Shown one piece after another: positions 8,900 through 17,882 of a stretch of DNA of 64,000 bases (position 1 is the first letter of the stretch; every line of letters begins with the position of its first letter). The notes beneath the pieces were generated by a model. It saw only the letters and a list, made by a program, of their open reading frames with translations. It was not told the origin of the DNA and searched no databases. The stretch comes from Micromonospora pisi (lineage in GTDB: Bacteria; Actinomycetota; Actinomycetes; Mycobacteriales; Micromonosporaceae), in contig NZ_RBKT01000001.1 of NCBI RefSeq assembly GCF_003633685.1, positions 620,001 through 684,000 of the forward strand, read 5' to 3'. Both the position numbers and the translations under genes were made by a program.

Positions 8900-9025
8900 G
8901 GTCGGAGCCGGAGGTCGGGGCTGACTCCGTTCCGGGGGTTCCGGACGATTCGTCCCACCTGAGGCCAACCGAGCGCCTATCTTGATCACGGAGTGCGATC
9001 CGTCGATCACGAAGAGGTGCCGCCG

Positions 9026-11164
9026 GTGTTCGCTGCTGTGGGACGGCTCGTGGTCCGCCACCCCGTCTGGGTGATCCTGGCCTGGGTGGCCGCCGCGGTC
9101 GGCGTGATCGGCTTCGCGCCGACGCTGACGGCCACCACCGACGAGGCGTCGTTCCTCCCCTCGCACTACGAGTCGATCCGGGCCGCGCAGCTCCAGCAGC
9201 AGGCGTTCCCCCGGGCCGCCACACCGGCGGCGATCATCGTGTTCGAACGCCAGGACAACGGACCGCTGACGGAGGCCGACGCGGCGAAGGTGACCTCGAT
9301 CGCCCAGGCACTGGCCGGGCGGCACATCCCGGACGTCATCAACCTCACCCCGACACCGCCGTCACCCAACCGACTGATCCAGATCATCGCGGTCGAGATG
9401 ACTCCGCAGCGGGGACCGGGTGACCAGGCGCAGCCGGACGCGGTCAAGGCGCTCCGGGCCGCGCTACCGGACCAGCTCGCGGGCTCCGGGCTCAAGTCCG
9501 GCATCACCGGTACGGCCGCGCAGAACCTCGACGCCCAGAAGTCCGGGGACCGGGCCAACGCGATCATCGGAATCACCACGATCGGCCTCATCCTCATCCT
9601 GCTGCTGATCATCTTCCGCAGCCCGATCATCGCCATCCTGCCGGTGATCGCGATCGGTCTGGTGTCGCAGATCGCGACCGGGCTGATCGCCTGGGCCAAC
9701 CAGGCCTTCGACCTCAAGACCGACAGTTCGGTCAGCGCGATGCTGATCGTGGTGCTGTTCGGGGTCGGCACCGACTACATCCTGTTCCTGATGTTCCGCT
9801 TCCGGGAACGACTACGGCTCGGCGAGGACCCGAAGACGGCGATGGTGAGCGCGGTCGCGCGGGCTGGTGAGGCGATCGCCTCGGCGGCCGGCGCGGTGAT
9901 CATCGCGTTCCTGGCCCTGACCCTCTCGACCCTCGGCCTGTTCCGCTCCCTCGGGCCGGCGTTGGCGATCGCGGTCGCCACCACGCTCGTCGCCGGTCTG
10001 ACGCTGATCCCGGCGATCGTCTCGCTCCTCGGCACGAAGGTGTTCTGGCCGTCGAAGGCGTGGCGGCACGAGCCGCGCGGGGCCCGGTTCGCGGCCATCG
10101 GCCGCTCGCTCGGCCGCCGCCCGGCGCTCTACGCGGGGGTGTCCGGGGTCGCGCTGGTCATCCTCGCCGTCTTCTCCTTCGGCTTCCACCCCAACTTCGA
10201 CCTCAGCAGCGGATCGACCGCCACCGAGTCGGAGTCGAACGTCTGGAGCAAGGAACTGCTCAAGGGACTGCCGGCCGGGGCGACCGAACCCTCCATGGTG
10301 TTCCTCCGCTCCGACGCGGGCCAGCCGCTCCCGGCCGACCAGCTCACCGCGTACCGGGCGGCGCTGGCCAAGGTGCCCGGCGTCGGGCAGGTCGGGGAAC
10401 CCGCACTGTCACCGGACAAGACCGTCGCCGACTTCCAGGTGACGTTGGCGAACACCCCGCAGTCCGCCGCCGCGCTGCGTACGGTCAAGGGCCCGCTGCG
10501 CGACACCGCGCACTCGGCCGCCCCGGACGGCACCACCGCGCTCGTCGGCGGCATCACCGCGGTCTTCGTCGACATCCAGGCGGCGGTGAACCGGGACTAC
10601 GCCGTGGTGTTCCCGGTCGCGGCCGTGCTCATCATGATTATTCTCGGACTGCTGCTCCGCAGCGTGGTGGCGCCCTGGTACCTCATCCTCTCCGTCGGGC
10701 TGGGCTTCGCCGCCACCCTCGGCGCCACCGTGCTGATCTTCCAGGACGCCCTCGGCGAACCCGGCCTGATCTTCATCCTGCCGGTGATCATGTATCTCTT
10801 CGTGGTCGCGCTCGGCACCGACTACAACATCCTCATGGTGGCCCGGCTCCGGGAGGAGGCCCGCGAGGGACGCGACCCCCGCGACGCCGCCGCCATGGCG
10901 ATCCGGCACGCCGGACCGACCATCGCCGCCGCCGGTCTCATCCTCGCCGGTACGTTCGCCTCACTGATGCTGGCCGGCAACAGCACCCTCACCCAGATGG
11001 GCTTCGCCATCTCGGCCGGAATCGCGATCGTCGCCTTTGTCATGTCGCTCTTCCTCACCCCCGCCATCACCGCCCTGCTCGGACACACCGCGTGGTGGCC
11101 CGGCCACGCTGACGTCGATCGTGAGGCGCCCCGACCGGGCGCACACCGGCTGGATCGCCCCTGA
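9026..11164 (+). CDS. MMPL/RND-family membrane transporter
   Basis: A 712-residue MMPL-type transporter of the kind that exports lipids or hydrophobic compounds using the proton gradient. It shows the internal duplication of the family: helix, ~150-residue external domain, then five to six helices, twice. The paired motifs GTDYILFLMFRFRERL (from ~248) and GTDYNILMVARLREEA (from ~597) mark equivalent positions and carry the D-Y pair used in proton relay. I place the start at GTG 9026, which has GAAGAGG 8 nt upstream; an in-frame GTG at 8993 is possible. No regulator or biosynthetic partner is adjacent, so the substrate is unknown. Confidence 0.9.
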   Translation: MFAAVGRLVVRHPVWVILAWVAAAVGVIGFAPTLTATTDEASFLPSHYESIRAAQLQQQAFPRAATPAAIIVFERQDNGPLTEADAAKVTSIAQALAGRHIPDVINLTPTPPSPNRLIQIIAVEMTPQRGPGDQAQPDAVKALRAALPDQLAGSGLKSGITGTAAQNLDAQKSGDRANAIIGITTIGLILILLLIIFRSPIIAILPVIAIGLVSQIATGLIAWANQAFDLKTDSSVSAMLIVVLFGVGTDYILFLMFRFRERLRLGEDPKTAMVSAVARAGEAIASAAGAVIIAFLALTLSTLGLFRSLGPALAIAVATTLVAGLTLIPAIVSLLGTKVFWPSKAWRHEPRGARFAAIGRSLGRRPALYAGVSGVALVILAVFSFGFHPNFDLSSGSTATESESNVWSKELLKGLPAGATEPSMVFLRSDAGQPLPADQLTAYRAALAKVPGVGQVGEPALSPDKTVADFQVTLANTPQSAAALRTVKGPLRDTAHSAAPDGTTALVGGITAVFVDIQAAVNRDYAVVFPVAAVLIMIILGLLLRSVVAPWYLILSVGLGFAATLGATVLIFQDALGEPGLIFILPVIMYLFVVALGTDYNILMVARLREEAREGRDPRDAAAMAIRHAGPTIAAAGLILAGTFASLMLAGNSTLTQMGFAISAGIAIVAFVMSLFLTPAITALLGHTAWWPGHADVDREAPRPGAHRLDRP

Positions 11165-11247
11165 CCGGACCCCCGGGGCCAGCCGCCCGTACCTGTCCCG
11201 TACGTGGAATTTACCGAATTCGTACCGGACCGGCCTATGGTCGCCGC

Positions 11248-12558
11248 ATGGCCTCCCCGGACGCGATCGCCCACCTGCTGCGCCGCGCGACCTTCGGCCC
11301 GACCGCCGACGAGGTCGACGCCGCCGTACGCGCGGGGTTCGACGCCACCCTGGACCGTCTGCTCGAACCGGTCGGCACCGACCCCGGCGCGTCCGCTTCC
11401 CCGACCCCGAAACTCGGCCCCGATCCCTACTCGACGATTGGCAAATCGGCCAGCCGGGAGCAACGGCAGGAGGCCAACAAGCGGCGTACGGAGCAGGTGC
11501 GCCAGCTCCAGCAGTGGTGGCTGGAACGGATGGTCACCGCCGAGCACCAGCTCACCGAGAAGTTGGTCTTCTTCTGGCACGGCCACTGGGCCACCAGCGT
11601 GCAGAAGGTCAAGTCCGCACCGCTCATGCTCGGACAGTTGGACACCCTGCGGCGGTACGGGCGGGGCGGGTTCGACGCCCTGGTGGCCGCGATGGTCCGC
11701 GACCCGGCGATGATCCTCTGGCTCGACGGCGAGAAGAACACCCGCAAGGCGCCGAACGAGAACCTCGCCCGCGAGTTGATGGAACTCTTCACCCTCGGCA
11801 TCGGCCACTACACCGAGCCGGACGTCAAGGCCGGGGCGAAGGCGTTGACCGGTTGGGCCGTCGACCGCGCGACCGGGGTGGCCCGCCTCGAACCGAAGCG
11901 GCACGACACCGACCCGAAGACGATCCTCGGCCGGACCGACACCTTCGACGCGGACTCGTACGCCCGGCTGCTCGCCGCTCAACCGCAGGCGGCGGAGTTC
12001 GTCCGGAACCGGCTCTGGGCCCGCTTCGCCGGCACCGACACCCCGCCGACCGGCGGATCCGGATCGGTCGGCGCCGGACCCGACATCACCGCGATGCTGC
12101 GGGCGGTGCTCACCGACCCCGCCTTCGCGCGGTCCCGTGGCCAACTGGTCAAGCAGCCGGTGGAGTGGGCGGTGGGGGCGATGCGTCAGCTCGGCATCCG
12201 CCCGTCCGCCCTCTCCGAGCAGCAGCGCAAACAGGTGCAGTCGGGACTGTCCGGGATGGATCAGGTCCTGCTGCGGCCGCCGAGCGTCGGGGGTTGGCCG
12301 GCCGGCACGGCCTGGTTGACCACCTCGTCCCTGCAGGCGCGGATGCGGCTGGCCGACCTCCTCGCCACGGCCGCCGGACCGGTGGCCGGCCAACGGCTCG
12401 GCGCCGCACCGGAGGCCGGTCGGGTCGACGCGCTGGCCCGGCTGCTCGTGGTGGACCGCTGGACCGAACGCACCCGGGCCGCGCTCGCCCCACTGGCCGC
12501 CAAACCGGATCGGCTGATCGCGGCCGGCCTGGTGAGCCCCGAGTACACCGTCAGCTGA
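11248..12558 (+). CDS. DUF1800 domain protein
   Basis: A 436-residue protein with the DUF1800 signature: start with AHLLRRATFGPTADEVDAAV, central WWLERM and EKLVFFWHGHWATS, and NENLARELMELFTLGIGHYTEPDVKAGAKALTGW in several pieces. DUF1800 proteins are nearly always followed by a Tat-exported DUF1501 protein, as here (14 bp gap). The biochemical role of the pair is unknown. No export signal is visible on this member. Confidence 0.9.
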   Translation: MASPDAIAHLLRRATFGPTADEVDAAVRAGFDATLDRLLEPVGTDPGASASPTPKLGPDPYSTIGKSASREQRQEANKRRTEQVRQLQQWWLERMVTAEHQLTEKLVFFWHGHWATSVQKVKSAPLMLGQLDTLRRYGRGGFDALVAAMVRDPAMILWLDGEKNTRKAPNENLARELMELFTLGIGHYTEPDVKAGAKALTGWAVDRATGVARLEPKRHDTDPKTILGRTDTFDADSYARLLAAQPQAAEFVRNRLWARFAGTDTPPTGGSGSVGAGPDITAMLRAVLTDPAFARSRGQLVKQPVEWAVGAMRQLGIRPSALSEQQRKQVQSGLSGMDQVLLRPPSVGGWPAGTAWLTTSSLQARMRLADLLATAAGPVAGQRLGAAPEAGRVDALARLLVVDRWTERTRAALAPLAAKPDRLIAAGLVSPEYTVS

Positions 12559-12572
12559 GCGGAGACACCCAC

Positions 12573-13823
12573 GTGGACATCCTGACCCGGCGCAAGTTCC
12601 TCATCGCCAGCGGTGTGGTGGGCGCGGGCGCCCTCGCCGCAGGCGCCGCCGCGTACACCCTGACCGATCTGCTGGCGACCGGGAACGAACAGGGACCCGG
12701 TGGCCGCACCCTGGTCCTGGTGACGCTCTACGGCGGCAACGACGGGCTGAACACGGTGGTGCCGTACGCCGATCCGGCCTATCACGACGCGCGGCCGGAG
12801 ATCGCGTACTCGGCCGAGGAGGTCAAGCGGCTCGACGACTCCGTCGGGCTCAACCCGGCCATGGGCGGCCTGCACGGACTCTTCGGCCAGGGACGGCTGG
12901 CGATCGTCCGTGGGGTCGGCTACCCGAAACCGGACCGCAGCCACTTCCGCTCGATGGACATCTGGCAGACCGCCTCCCCGGACCGGCCCGGGAACACCGG
13001 ATGGATCGGGCGGTGGCTGGACGGTGCCGGCGGCGACCCCCGCCTCGCGGTCTCCTTCGAGTCTGCGCTGCCACCGCTGCTGGCCGGTGTGCACGGTGCC
13101 GGGGCCTCGGTGCCGGTGGCCGGGCGCGCGATGCGGGGCGGGCTGCCGGACCGGACCCTGGCCGCGTTCGCCGCCGACAGCCCGGACGAGTCGCCGGCCC
13201 AGGCTCGCGCGGCAGCCTGCTTCGCCGACCTCAGGTCGGTCGACCAGATGATCGCCCAGGTACGGGACGCGGCCGAGGAGCCCGTCGACGGGACCGACCC
13301 GGAGCGGCCGGCGGCTACCTCCACCGGTGGGGCGCGTACGTCCCTGGAGGCGCAGCTCGACCTGGTCGCCCAGTGCGTGGAGGCGAGGGTGGCGACCCGG
13401 GTCTTCTCGGTGTCGCTCGGCGGGTTCGACAGTCACGCCGACGAGAAGCAGCTACAGGCTGTCCTGCTGGGCCAGGTGGACCGGGCGCTCAGCGGGTTCG
13501 CGGCGCGGATGTCGCGGACCGAGGCCGGCCGTGAGGTGGTGGTCGCGGTCTACTCCGAGTTCGGTCGACGGGTACGCGCCAACGCGTCGGAGGGGACCGA
13601 CCACGGCACCGCGTCCAACGTCTTCCTGCTCGGTGCCGGGGTACGCGGCGGCCTCTACGGCGAGCAGCCGAGCCTGACCGACCTGGACGACGGCGACCTC
13701 AAGTTCACCGTCGACTTCCGGGACGTCTACGCCACGCTGCTCGATCGGGTGCTGGGTGCCGACCCGGGTCAGGTGCTCGCCGACTGGCCCGGTCGCCGGG
13801 ACGACCTCTTCGACCGGGTCTGA
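12573..13823 (+). CDS. DUF1501 protein, Tat-exported (alkaline-phosphatase-like fold)
   Basis: A 416-residue protein starting at a GTG with GGAG upstream. The N-terminus is a twin-arginine signal (TRRKFLIASGVVGAGALAAGAAA). The body matches DUF1501, with LVTLYGGNDGLNTVVPYADPAY near residue 50, RSHFRSMDIWQT, and a final EGTDHGTASNVFLLGAGVRGG segment typical of the alkaline-phosphatase/sulfatase superfamily. It forms an operon with the DUF1800 gene upstream. The enzyme activity is not established for the family. Confidence 0.9.
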   Translation: MDILTRRKFLIASGVVGAGALAAGAAAYTLTDLLATGNEQGPGGRTLVLVTLYGGNDGLNTVVPYADPAYHDARPEIAYSAEEVKRLDDSVGLNPAMGGLHGLFGQGRLAIVRGVGYPKPDRSHFRSMDIWQTASPDRPGNTGWIGRWLDGAGGDPRLAVSFESALPPLLAGVHGAGASVPVAGRAMRGGLPDRTLAAFAADSPDESPAQARAAACFADLRSVDQMIAQVRDAAEEPVDGTDPERPAATSTGGARTSLEAQLDLVAQCVEARVATRVFSVSLGGFDSHADEKQLQAVLLGQVDRALSGFAARMSRTEAGREVVVAVYSEFGRRVRANASEGTDHGTASNVFLLGAGVRGGLYGEQPSLTDLDDGDLKFTVDFRDVYATLLDRVLGADPGQVLADWPGRRDDLFDRV

Positions 13824-13851
13824 GGCACGCGCCCGGTTCTGAGGCATCCGC

Positions 13852-14772
13852 TCAGCGGTCGCCCAGGGTCTCGTCGGCTTCTTCCCGGTTGCCGGCGAGG
13901 ACCGTCACCTCGGCGTACCGCGCCGCGGCGATCTCGGCGAACTCCTCGACCAGGGGTGACGGGTTGCCCTCGGCCCAGGCCAGGCAGACCTGGTTGGGCG
14001 CGAGGTCGTCGACCGGGACGTGGGTGACGTCGGGTCGGGTGTAGAACGTGGCGGTCGACAGCGGCAGCACCGCCACCCCGCCGTACGCCGCGACGTGCTC
14101 CAGCTTCTCCTCGACCGAGTGGAGCGCGGGTCGGGCGAGCGGGTTCGGCTCGGCCGACCGGTTCGGCAGGTCACGCCATTCCGGGACCGCGTCGGGGTCC
14201 TGGAGCAGGCGCTCCTCGACCAGCTCGACGAGGTCGATCGACTCCTTGCCGGAGAGTCGGTGGTCGGCGGGGAGGACCACCACGCGAGGCTCGCTGAAGA
14301 GCGGCCGGAGGCGCAGGCCACGCTGGTCCACCGGGAGCCGTACGTAGCTGACGTCGGCTCGCCCCTCGCGCACGACCTCTACCTGATCGTTCCAGGAGGT
14401 GCGGACGACGCCGACGGTGAGGTCGGGGTGCCGCGCGGCGAGGGCGCGGGACTCGGCGGTGACGATGATGCCGGGCATGAAGGCGATGGTGAAGGTCGGC
14501 CGGCCGTGTGCGGCCCGGCGTACCCGTCGGTGCAGGGCCTCGGCGGAGGCGAGCAGGGGGCGGGCGTCCTCCAGCAGTTGCCGGCCCGCCTCGGTCGATA
14601 CGGTCGATCGCCGGTCCCGGGCGAAGAGCTGGACCCCGAGTTCGTGCTCCAGGGCCCGGATCTGCCGGGACAGGACCGGCTGGGCGATGTGCAACCGCTG
14701 CGCGGCGCGGCCGAAGTGCAGTTCCTCGGCCACCGCGACGAAGTACCGCAGCTTACGAAGATCGACATCCAT
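13852..14772 (-). CDS. LysR-family transcriptional regulator
   Basis: A 306-residue LysR regulator. The winged helix-turn-helix occupies residues 1-60 (LRKLRYFVAVAEELHFGRAAQRLHIAQPVLSRQIRALE, in pieces) and the two-lobed effector domain runs from about residue 90. The ATG at 14772 has AAGGGGG upstream. It is divergent from the SDR gene with 167 bp between the starts, and two dyads of the T-N11-A type lie in that gap, so it is expected to control the SDR and itself. The effector is unknown. Confidence 0.92.
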   Translation of the reverse strand: MDVDLRKLRYFVAVAEELHFGRAAQRLHIAQPVLSRQIRALEHELGVQLFARDRRSTVSTEAGRQLLEDARPLLASAEALHRRVRRAAHGRPTFTIAFMPGIIVTAESRALAARHPDLTVGVVRTSWNDQVEVVREGRADVSYVRLPVDQRGLRLRPLFSEPRVVVLPADHRLSGKESIDLVELVEERLLQDPDAVPEWRDLPNRSAEPNPLARPALHSVEEKLEHVAAYGGVAVLPLSTATFYTRPDVTHVPVDDLAPNQVCLAWAEGNPSPLVEEFAEIAAARYAEVTVLAGNREEADETLGDR

Positions 14773-14799
14773 TCGGTCCCCCTTCCTGGCGGTTCCACG

Positions 14800-14840
14800 A
14801 TACCCGGCGGGTATGAATGACTTGATGCCCACCGGGCATC
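14800..14840. promoter_or_regulatory. Two tandem LysR-type boxes
   Basis: ATACCC-GGC-GGGTAT (14800-14814) and GATGCCC-ACC-GGGCATC (14824-14840) are perfect palindromes. Each satisfies the LysR T-N11-A rule, their centres are 25 bp apart, and they lie between the lysR start and the SDR start. The two half-site sequences are related (A-T-A/G-CCC). Confidence 0.75.
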
Positions 14841-14939
14841 ACAGGCGCCAGAAGAGGTCTTGGACGGCACCGGGGCGGCCGGTGGAGGGTTGGGAACCGG
14901 CACCGCCACACCCACGAACCGAACCGGAAGGACAAGATT

Positions 14940-15659
14940 ATGAACCTCGCTGACCAGCGCGTTCTCGTACTCGGTGGAACCTCGGGAATCGGACTCGCCA
15001 CCGCCGCCCTGGCCGCCCGCGAGGGTGCTCAGGTCGTGGTGGCCTCCAGCAACCAGCGCAGCGTCGACCGGGCCCTGGCAACCCTGCCCGACGGCAGCGC
15101 GGGATATGCCGTCAACCTCACCGACCCGGCCGACGTGGCCCGGCTCTTCGAGGGGACCGGCCCCTTCGACCATCTGATCTACACCGCCGGTGAACCGCTC
15201 GCCCTGATGTCGCTCGACGCCCTCGACCTCGCCGCCGCCCGCACCGCCTTCGAGCTGCGCTACTTCGGTGCGCTGTCGACGGTCAACGCGGCCCTGCCCT
15301 ACCTCCGCCGGGACGGGTCGATCACGTTCACCACCGGCACGGCCAACTACCGGCCGAGTTCGGGCTGGTCGGTGGCGGCCAGCATCACCGGAGCAATCGA
15401 CGCCCTGGTCCGCGCCCTCGCGGTCGAACTCGCACCGGTCCGGGTCAACGCCGTCTCGGCTGGCGTGATCCGCTCCCCACTCTGGGACTCGTTGCCGGAC
15501 GAGACCCGCGAGCAGATGTACGCCCAGCTCGGCGAGAAGCTGCCGCTGGGTCGGGTGGGCGAACCGGAGGAGGTGGCCGAAGCCTTCGTCTACCTGCTGC
15601 GGTCCAGCTACGCCACCGGGACGATCGTGACCGTCGACGGCGGCACCCTGGTCGCCTGA
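14940..15659 (+). CDS. Atypical short-chain dehydrogenase/reductase
   Basis: A 239-residue SDR. The cofactor motif GGTSGIG is at residues 12-18, and the C-terminal strand/helix ends with TGTIVTVDGGTLV as usual. The catalytic Y-x-x-x-K is absent: the aligned segment reads GWSVAAS, with W143 and A147 at the Tyr and Lys positions. I recall a small SDR subgroup with a G-W-x-V-x-A segment of this kind. It may use another mechanism or be a binding protein. It is divergent from the LysR regulator, which presumably controls it. Confidence 0.85.
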   Translation: MNLADQRVLVLGGTSGIGLATAALAAREGAQVVVASSNQRSVDRALATLPDGSAGYAVNLTDPADVARLFEGTGPFDHLIYTAGEPLALMSLDALDLAAARTAFELRYFGALSTVNAALPYLRRDGSITFTTGTANYRPSSGWSVAASITGAIDALVRALAVELAPVRVNAVSAGVIRSPLWDSLPDETREQMYAQLGEKLPLGRVGEPEEVAEAFVYLLRSSYATGTIVTVDGGTLVA

Positions 15660-15760
15660 GCGAAACCCATGGCACAGCGGCTACGCCGGGCCATGGCGAT
15701 CTTCGCGATCCACGCGAGCTGGCTCGTGCTGCGGGAACGTGGCGGCACCGCGATGCGGGG

Positions 15761-15811
15761 TAAGGAAGGGGCCCTTGTTAACGCATAGCGTTAACAAGGG
15801 CCCCTTCCTTA
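15761..15811. repeat. Micromonosporaceae-type intergenic palindrome, copy 2 (perfect)
   Basis: A perfect inverted repeat with 24-bp arms (15761-15784 and 15788-15811) around the 3-nt centre ATA. Each arm contains AAGGAAGGGGCCCTTGTTAACG. It lies between the convergent ends of the SDR and the FAD oxidoreductase and could act as a bidirectional terminator, although its conservation as a family repeat suggests more than that. Confidence 0.9.
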
Positions 15812-15814
15812 CCC

Positions 15815-17827
15815 TCAGGCGGGGACGAAGCGGGCGGCGTCGACGACCACGTAACCGTTGGTGTTCTCGGTACGGACCAGCACGCTGCCGGCCGAGCCGG
15901 CGGCGAACGGGTAGGTACCGACCGGGACCCACTGGCCGCCGGCCGAGCGCTGGTCGACGGTACGGTTCGCGATCCCGCCACTGTGCACGATGTCGACCGG
16001 TACGTTGCTCGCCCGGTTCTCGTGCGCGGTCCAGCGCAAGTAGACGCTGTACGTCCCCGCCGCCGGCAGTGTCGGGGTGAACCGCATCCGGTTCACGCCC
16101 TTGCCGGTGTTGTCGTCGTGCTCATAGTCGGGACCGTAGTAGCCGCCGATCGCGGTGCTCCCCAGCCAGGTGCCGGCCCGGGTGACCCCGCTACCGGCCC
16201 GGCTGTCCAGGATCACCTCACCGGTGGCCGGCGGCGGCCAGACCAGCAGCTGCCCGTCGGCGAGCAGCCGGGTACGCAACCTCGGGTAGTCGAGATCCTG
16301 CAGGGCCACGCCGGCATCGAGCGCCAGCATCGCCGCGGTCGCCGCGGACTGGCCGAGGATCATGAAGACCGGCTCCATCCGGATCGACCCGTACGCGATG
16401 TGGCTCGCGGCGAGGCAGACCGGGACCGTCAGATTGGCGCACTGGATCCTGGCCGGCACGATCGACCGGTAACTGATCGAGTAGGGCCCCGGTACGCCGA
16501 TCTGCACGTCACCCTCGTTGCGTACCTGGCCGTTCACCACGACCCGCTGGCAGTTGTGCGAGTCCATGGTGTAACTGGCGAGGCCGACCGGGTCGGCGAC
16601 CGTCTCCTGACCACGGCAGTTGCGCTCGGTCATCACGTACGCCGAGACCATCCGCCGCGCCTCGCGTACGTAGAGCTGGGGTGGCCAACCCCCGGTGCTG
16701 GTGAACTCGTCGGCGGCCAGGCCCCACGACGAGGTCGACGCCCGTACCGACGCCGGCAACCGGGAGTCGTTGGCCAGGAACCACATCAGCCCCTGCTGGT
16801 ACGCGCGGTGGTCGGCCGCCATGCTGTCGCGAGCGGCATGACTCGCGGTCGGGTAGGCGTAGTTGGCGCCGATGAAGTCGGTGGAGAACGCCCCGTTGTT
16901 GTTGGAGTCGGTCTTGCCGTTGCCCACGCCGTGGGTGGTGAAGAACGGACCGGACCAGCCCGCCTGGACGTAGCGCGCCAGCAGTTCGTAGTCGGCGGCG
17001 GCGTAGCCGGCCGGTCGGGGGAACGGGATCCGGTTCGCGGCCTGGGTCAGGCACATCCGGTAGTTGTATGCCTGGATGAGGCCGTCCCCGGTGCCGTTCG
17101 GCGCGACCGGGGCGGCGGAGATGCCCGGCAGCAGGCCACTCGCCGGACTGCCCGGTACGACGTACGGGTCGACCGGGAAGTTGAACTGGTGGCCGCCGCG
17201 TAGCTGGACCCCGTTGATGGTCTCGCCGTAGGTGGCGTTGCTCTCCCGGCCGACCGTCCAGGCCACCCCGGCCCGGTGCATCAGGTCACCCTCGTAGCTG
17301 GCGTCGACGAACATCGGGCCCCGGAACAGTTGACCGTTCTCGGTGACCAGCTCGGTGATCCGGTTGCCGGCCATGGTGACACCGGTCAGGCGTACGCCGT
17401 GGTAGACCGGCACCCCCGACTCCGCCAGCAGATCGTCGAAGACCGCGCGGGCGACGTGCGGTTCGAAGGTGAACCGGGCCGGCGAGGTCGGGGTGACCGG
17501 GGTGCCGGCGTACTTGGCGTGCACCCGCCGGTAGAACTCCCCGGCGATTCCCTTGATCGCGGCCTGGGTGCCACTGTCGGTCATACCGAGCCCACCGGTG
17601 GTCAGGCCGCCGAGGTGGGCGCCCGGTTCCAGGATCACGGTGGTGCGACCCATCCGGCGGGCCTGCACCGCGGCGACGATGCCGGCCGAGGTGGCGCCGT
17701 AGACCACCAGGTCGGCCTGGACCACGGCGGCGGCGAGGGCGGAAGCGGGAATCGCCGGGATGCCGGCGACGACGACGGTGGCGCCGCCGACACGCAGCAG
17801 CGTGCGGCGGGTGATCGGGTACGGCAT
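15815..17827 (-). CDS. Tat-exported FAD-dependent oxidoreductase with golvesin-like C-terminal domain
   Basis: A 670-residue secreted flavoprotein. The twin-arginine signal (ITRRTLLRVGGATVVVAG) occupies residues 1-33. The FAD-binding Rossmann motif is GATSAG (44-49), followed by VILEPGAHLGGLTTGG, characteristic of the 'FAD-dependent oxidoreductase' family PF12831. From about residue 536 to the end there is a beta-rich domain (YGPDYEHDDNTGKG; YSVYLRW; VDIVHSGG) like the golvesin/xanthan-lyase C-terminal carbohydrate-associated domain. A role in oxidising extracellular polysaccharide or a derived sugar is likely but inferred. It is monocistronic, convergent with the SDR and 55 bp downstream of the alpha/beta hydrolase. 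Confidence 0.85.
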   Translation of the reverse strand: MPYPITRRTLLRVGGATVVVAGIPAIPASALAAAVVQADLVVYGATSAGIVAAVQARRMGRTTVILEPGAHLGGLTTGGLGMTDSGTQAAIKGIAGEFYRRVHAKYAGTPVTPTSPARFTFEPHVARAVFDDLLAESGVPVYHGVRLTGVTMAGNRITELVTENGQLFRGPMFVDASYEGDLMHRAGVAWTVGRESNATYGETINGVQLRGGHQFNFPVDPYVVPGSPASGLLPGISAAPVAPNGTGDGLIQAYNYRMCLTQAANRIPFPRPAGYAAADYELLARYVQAGWSGPFFTTHGVGNGKTDSNNNGAFSTDFIGANYAYPTASHAARDSMAADHRAYQQGLMWFLANDSRLPASVRASTSSWGLAADEFTSTGGWPPQLYVREARRMVSAYVMTERNCRGQETVADPVGLASYTMDSHNCQRVVVNGQVRNEGDVQIGVPGPYSISYRSIVPARIQCANLTVPVCLAASHIAYGSIRMEPVFMILGQSAATAAMLALDAGVALQDLDYPRLRTRLLADGQLLVWPPPATGEVILDSRAGSGVTRAGTWLGSTAIGGYYGPDYEHDDNTGKGVNRMRFTPTLPAAGTYSVYLRWTAHENRASNVPVDIVHSGGIANRTVDQRSAGGQWVPVGTYPFAAGSAGSVLVRTENTNGYVVVDAARFVPA

Positions 17828-17882
17828 GCGGGCGGGCTCCTCCGGTGGGTGGATTCAGGAGCGCGCCGCCGCATCCTCCGAC

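Noticed and set aside
5801-9325. A 1174-codon open frame on the minus strand
   Set aside because: Only its last 454 codons (the beta-propeller protein) are coding-like. The rest runs antisense through the Gfo/Idh gene and out of frame through the sigma factor and gives low-complexity R/G/P-rich sequence.
10822-12393. A 523-codon minus-strand frame opposite MMPL and DUF1800
   Set aside because: Antisense shadow crossing two well-supported genes and their gap.
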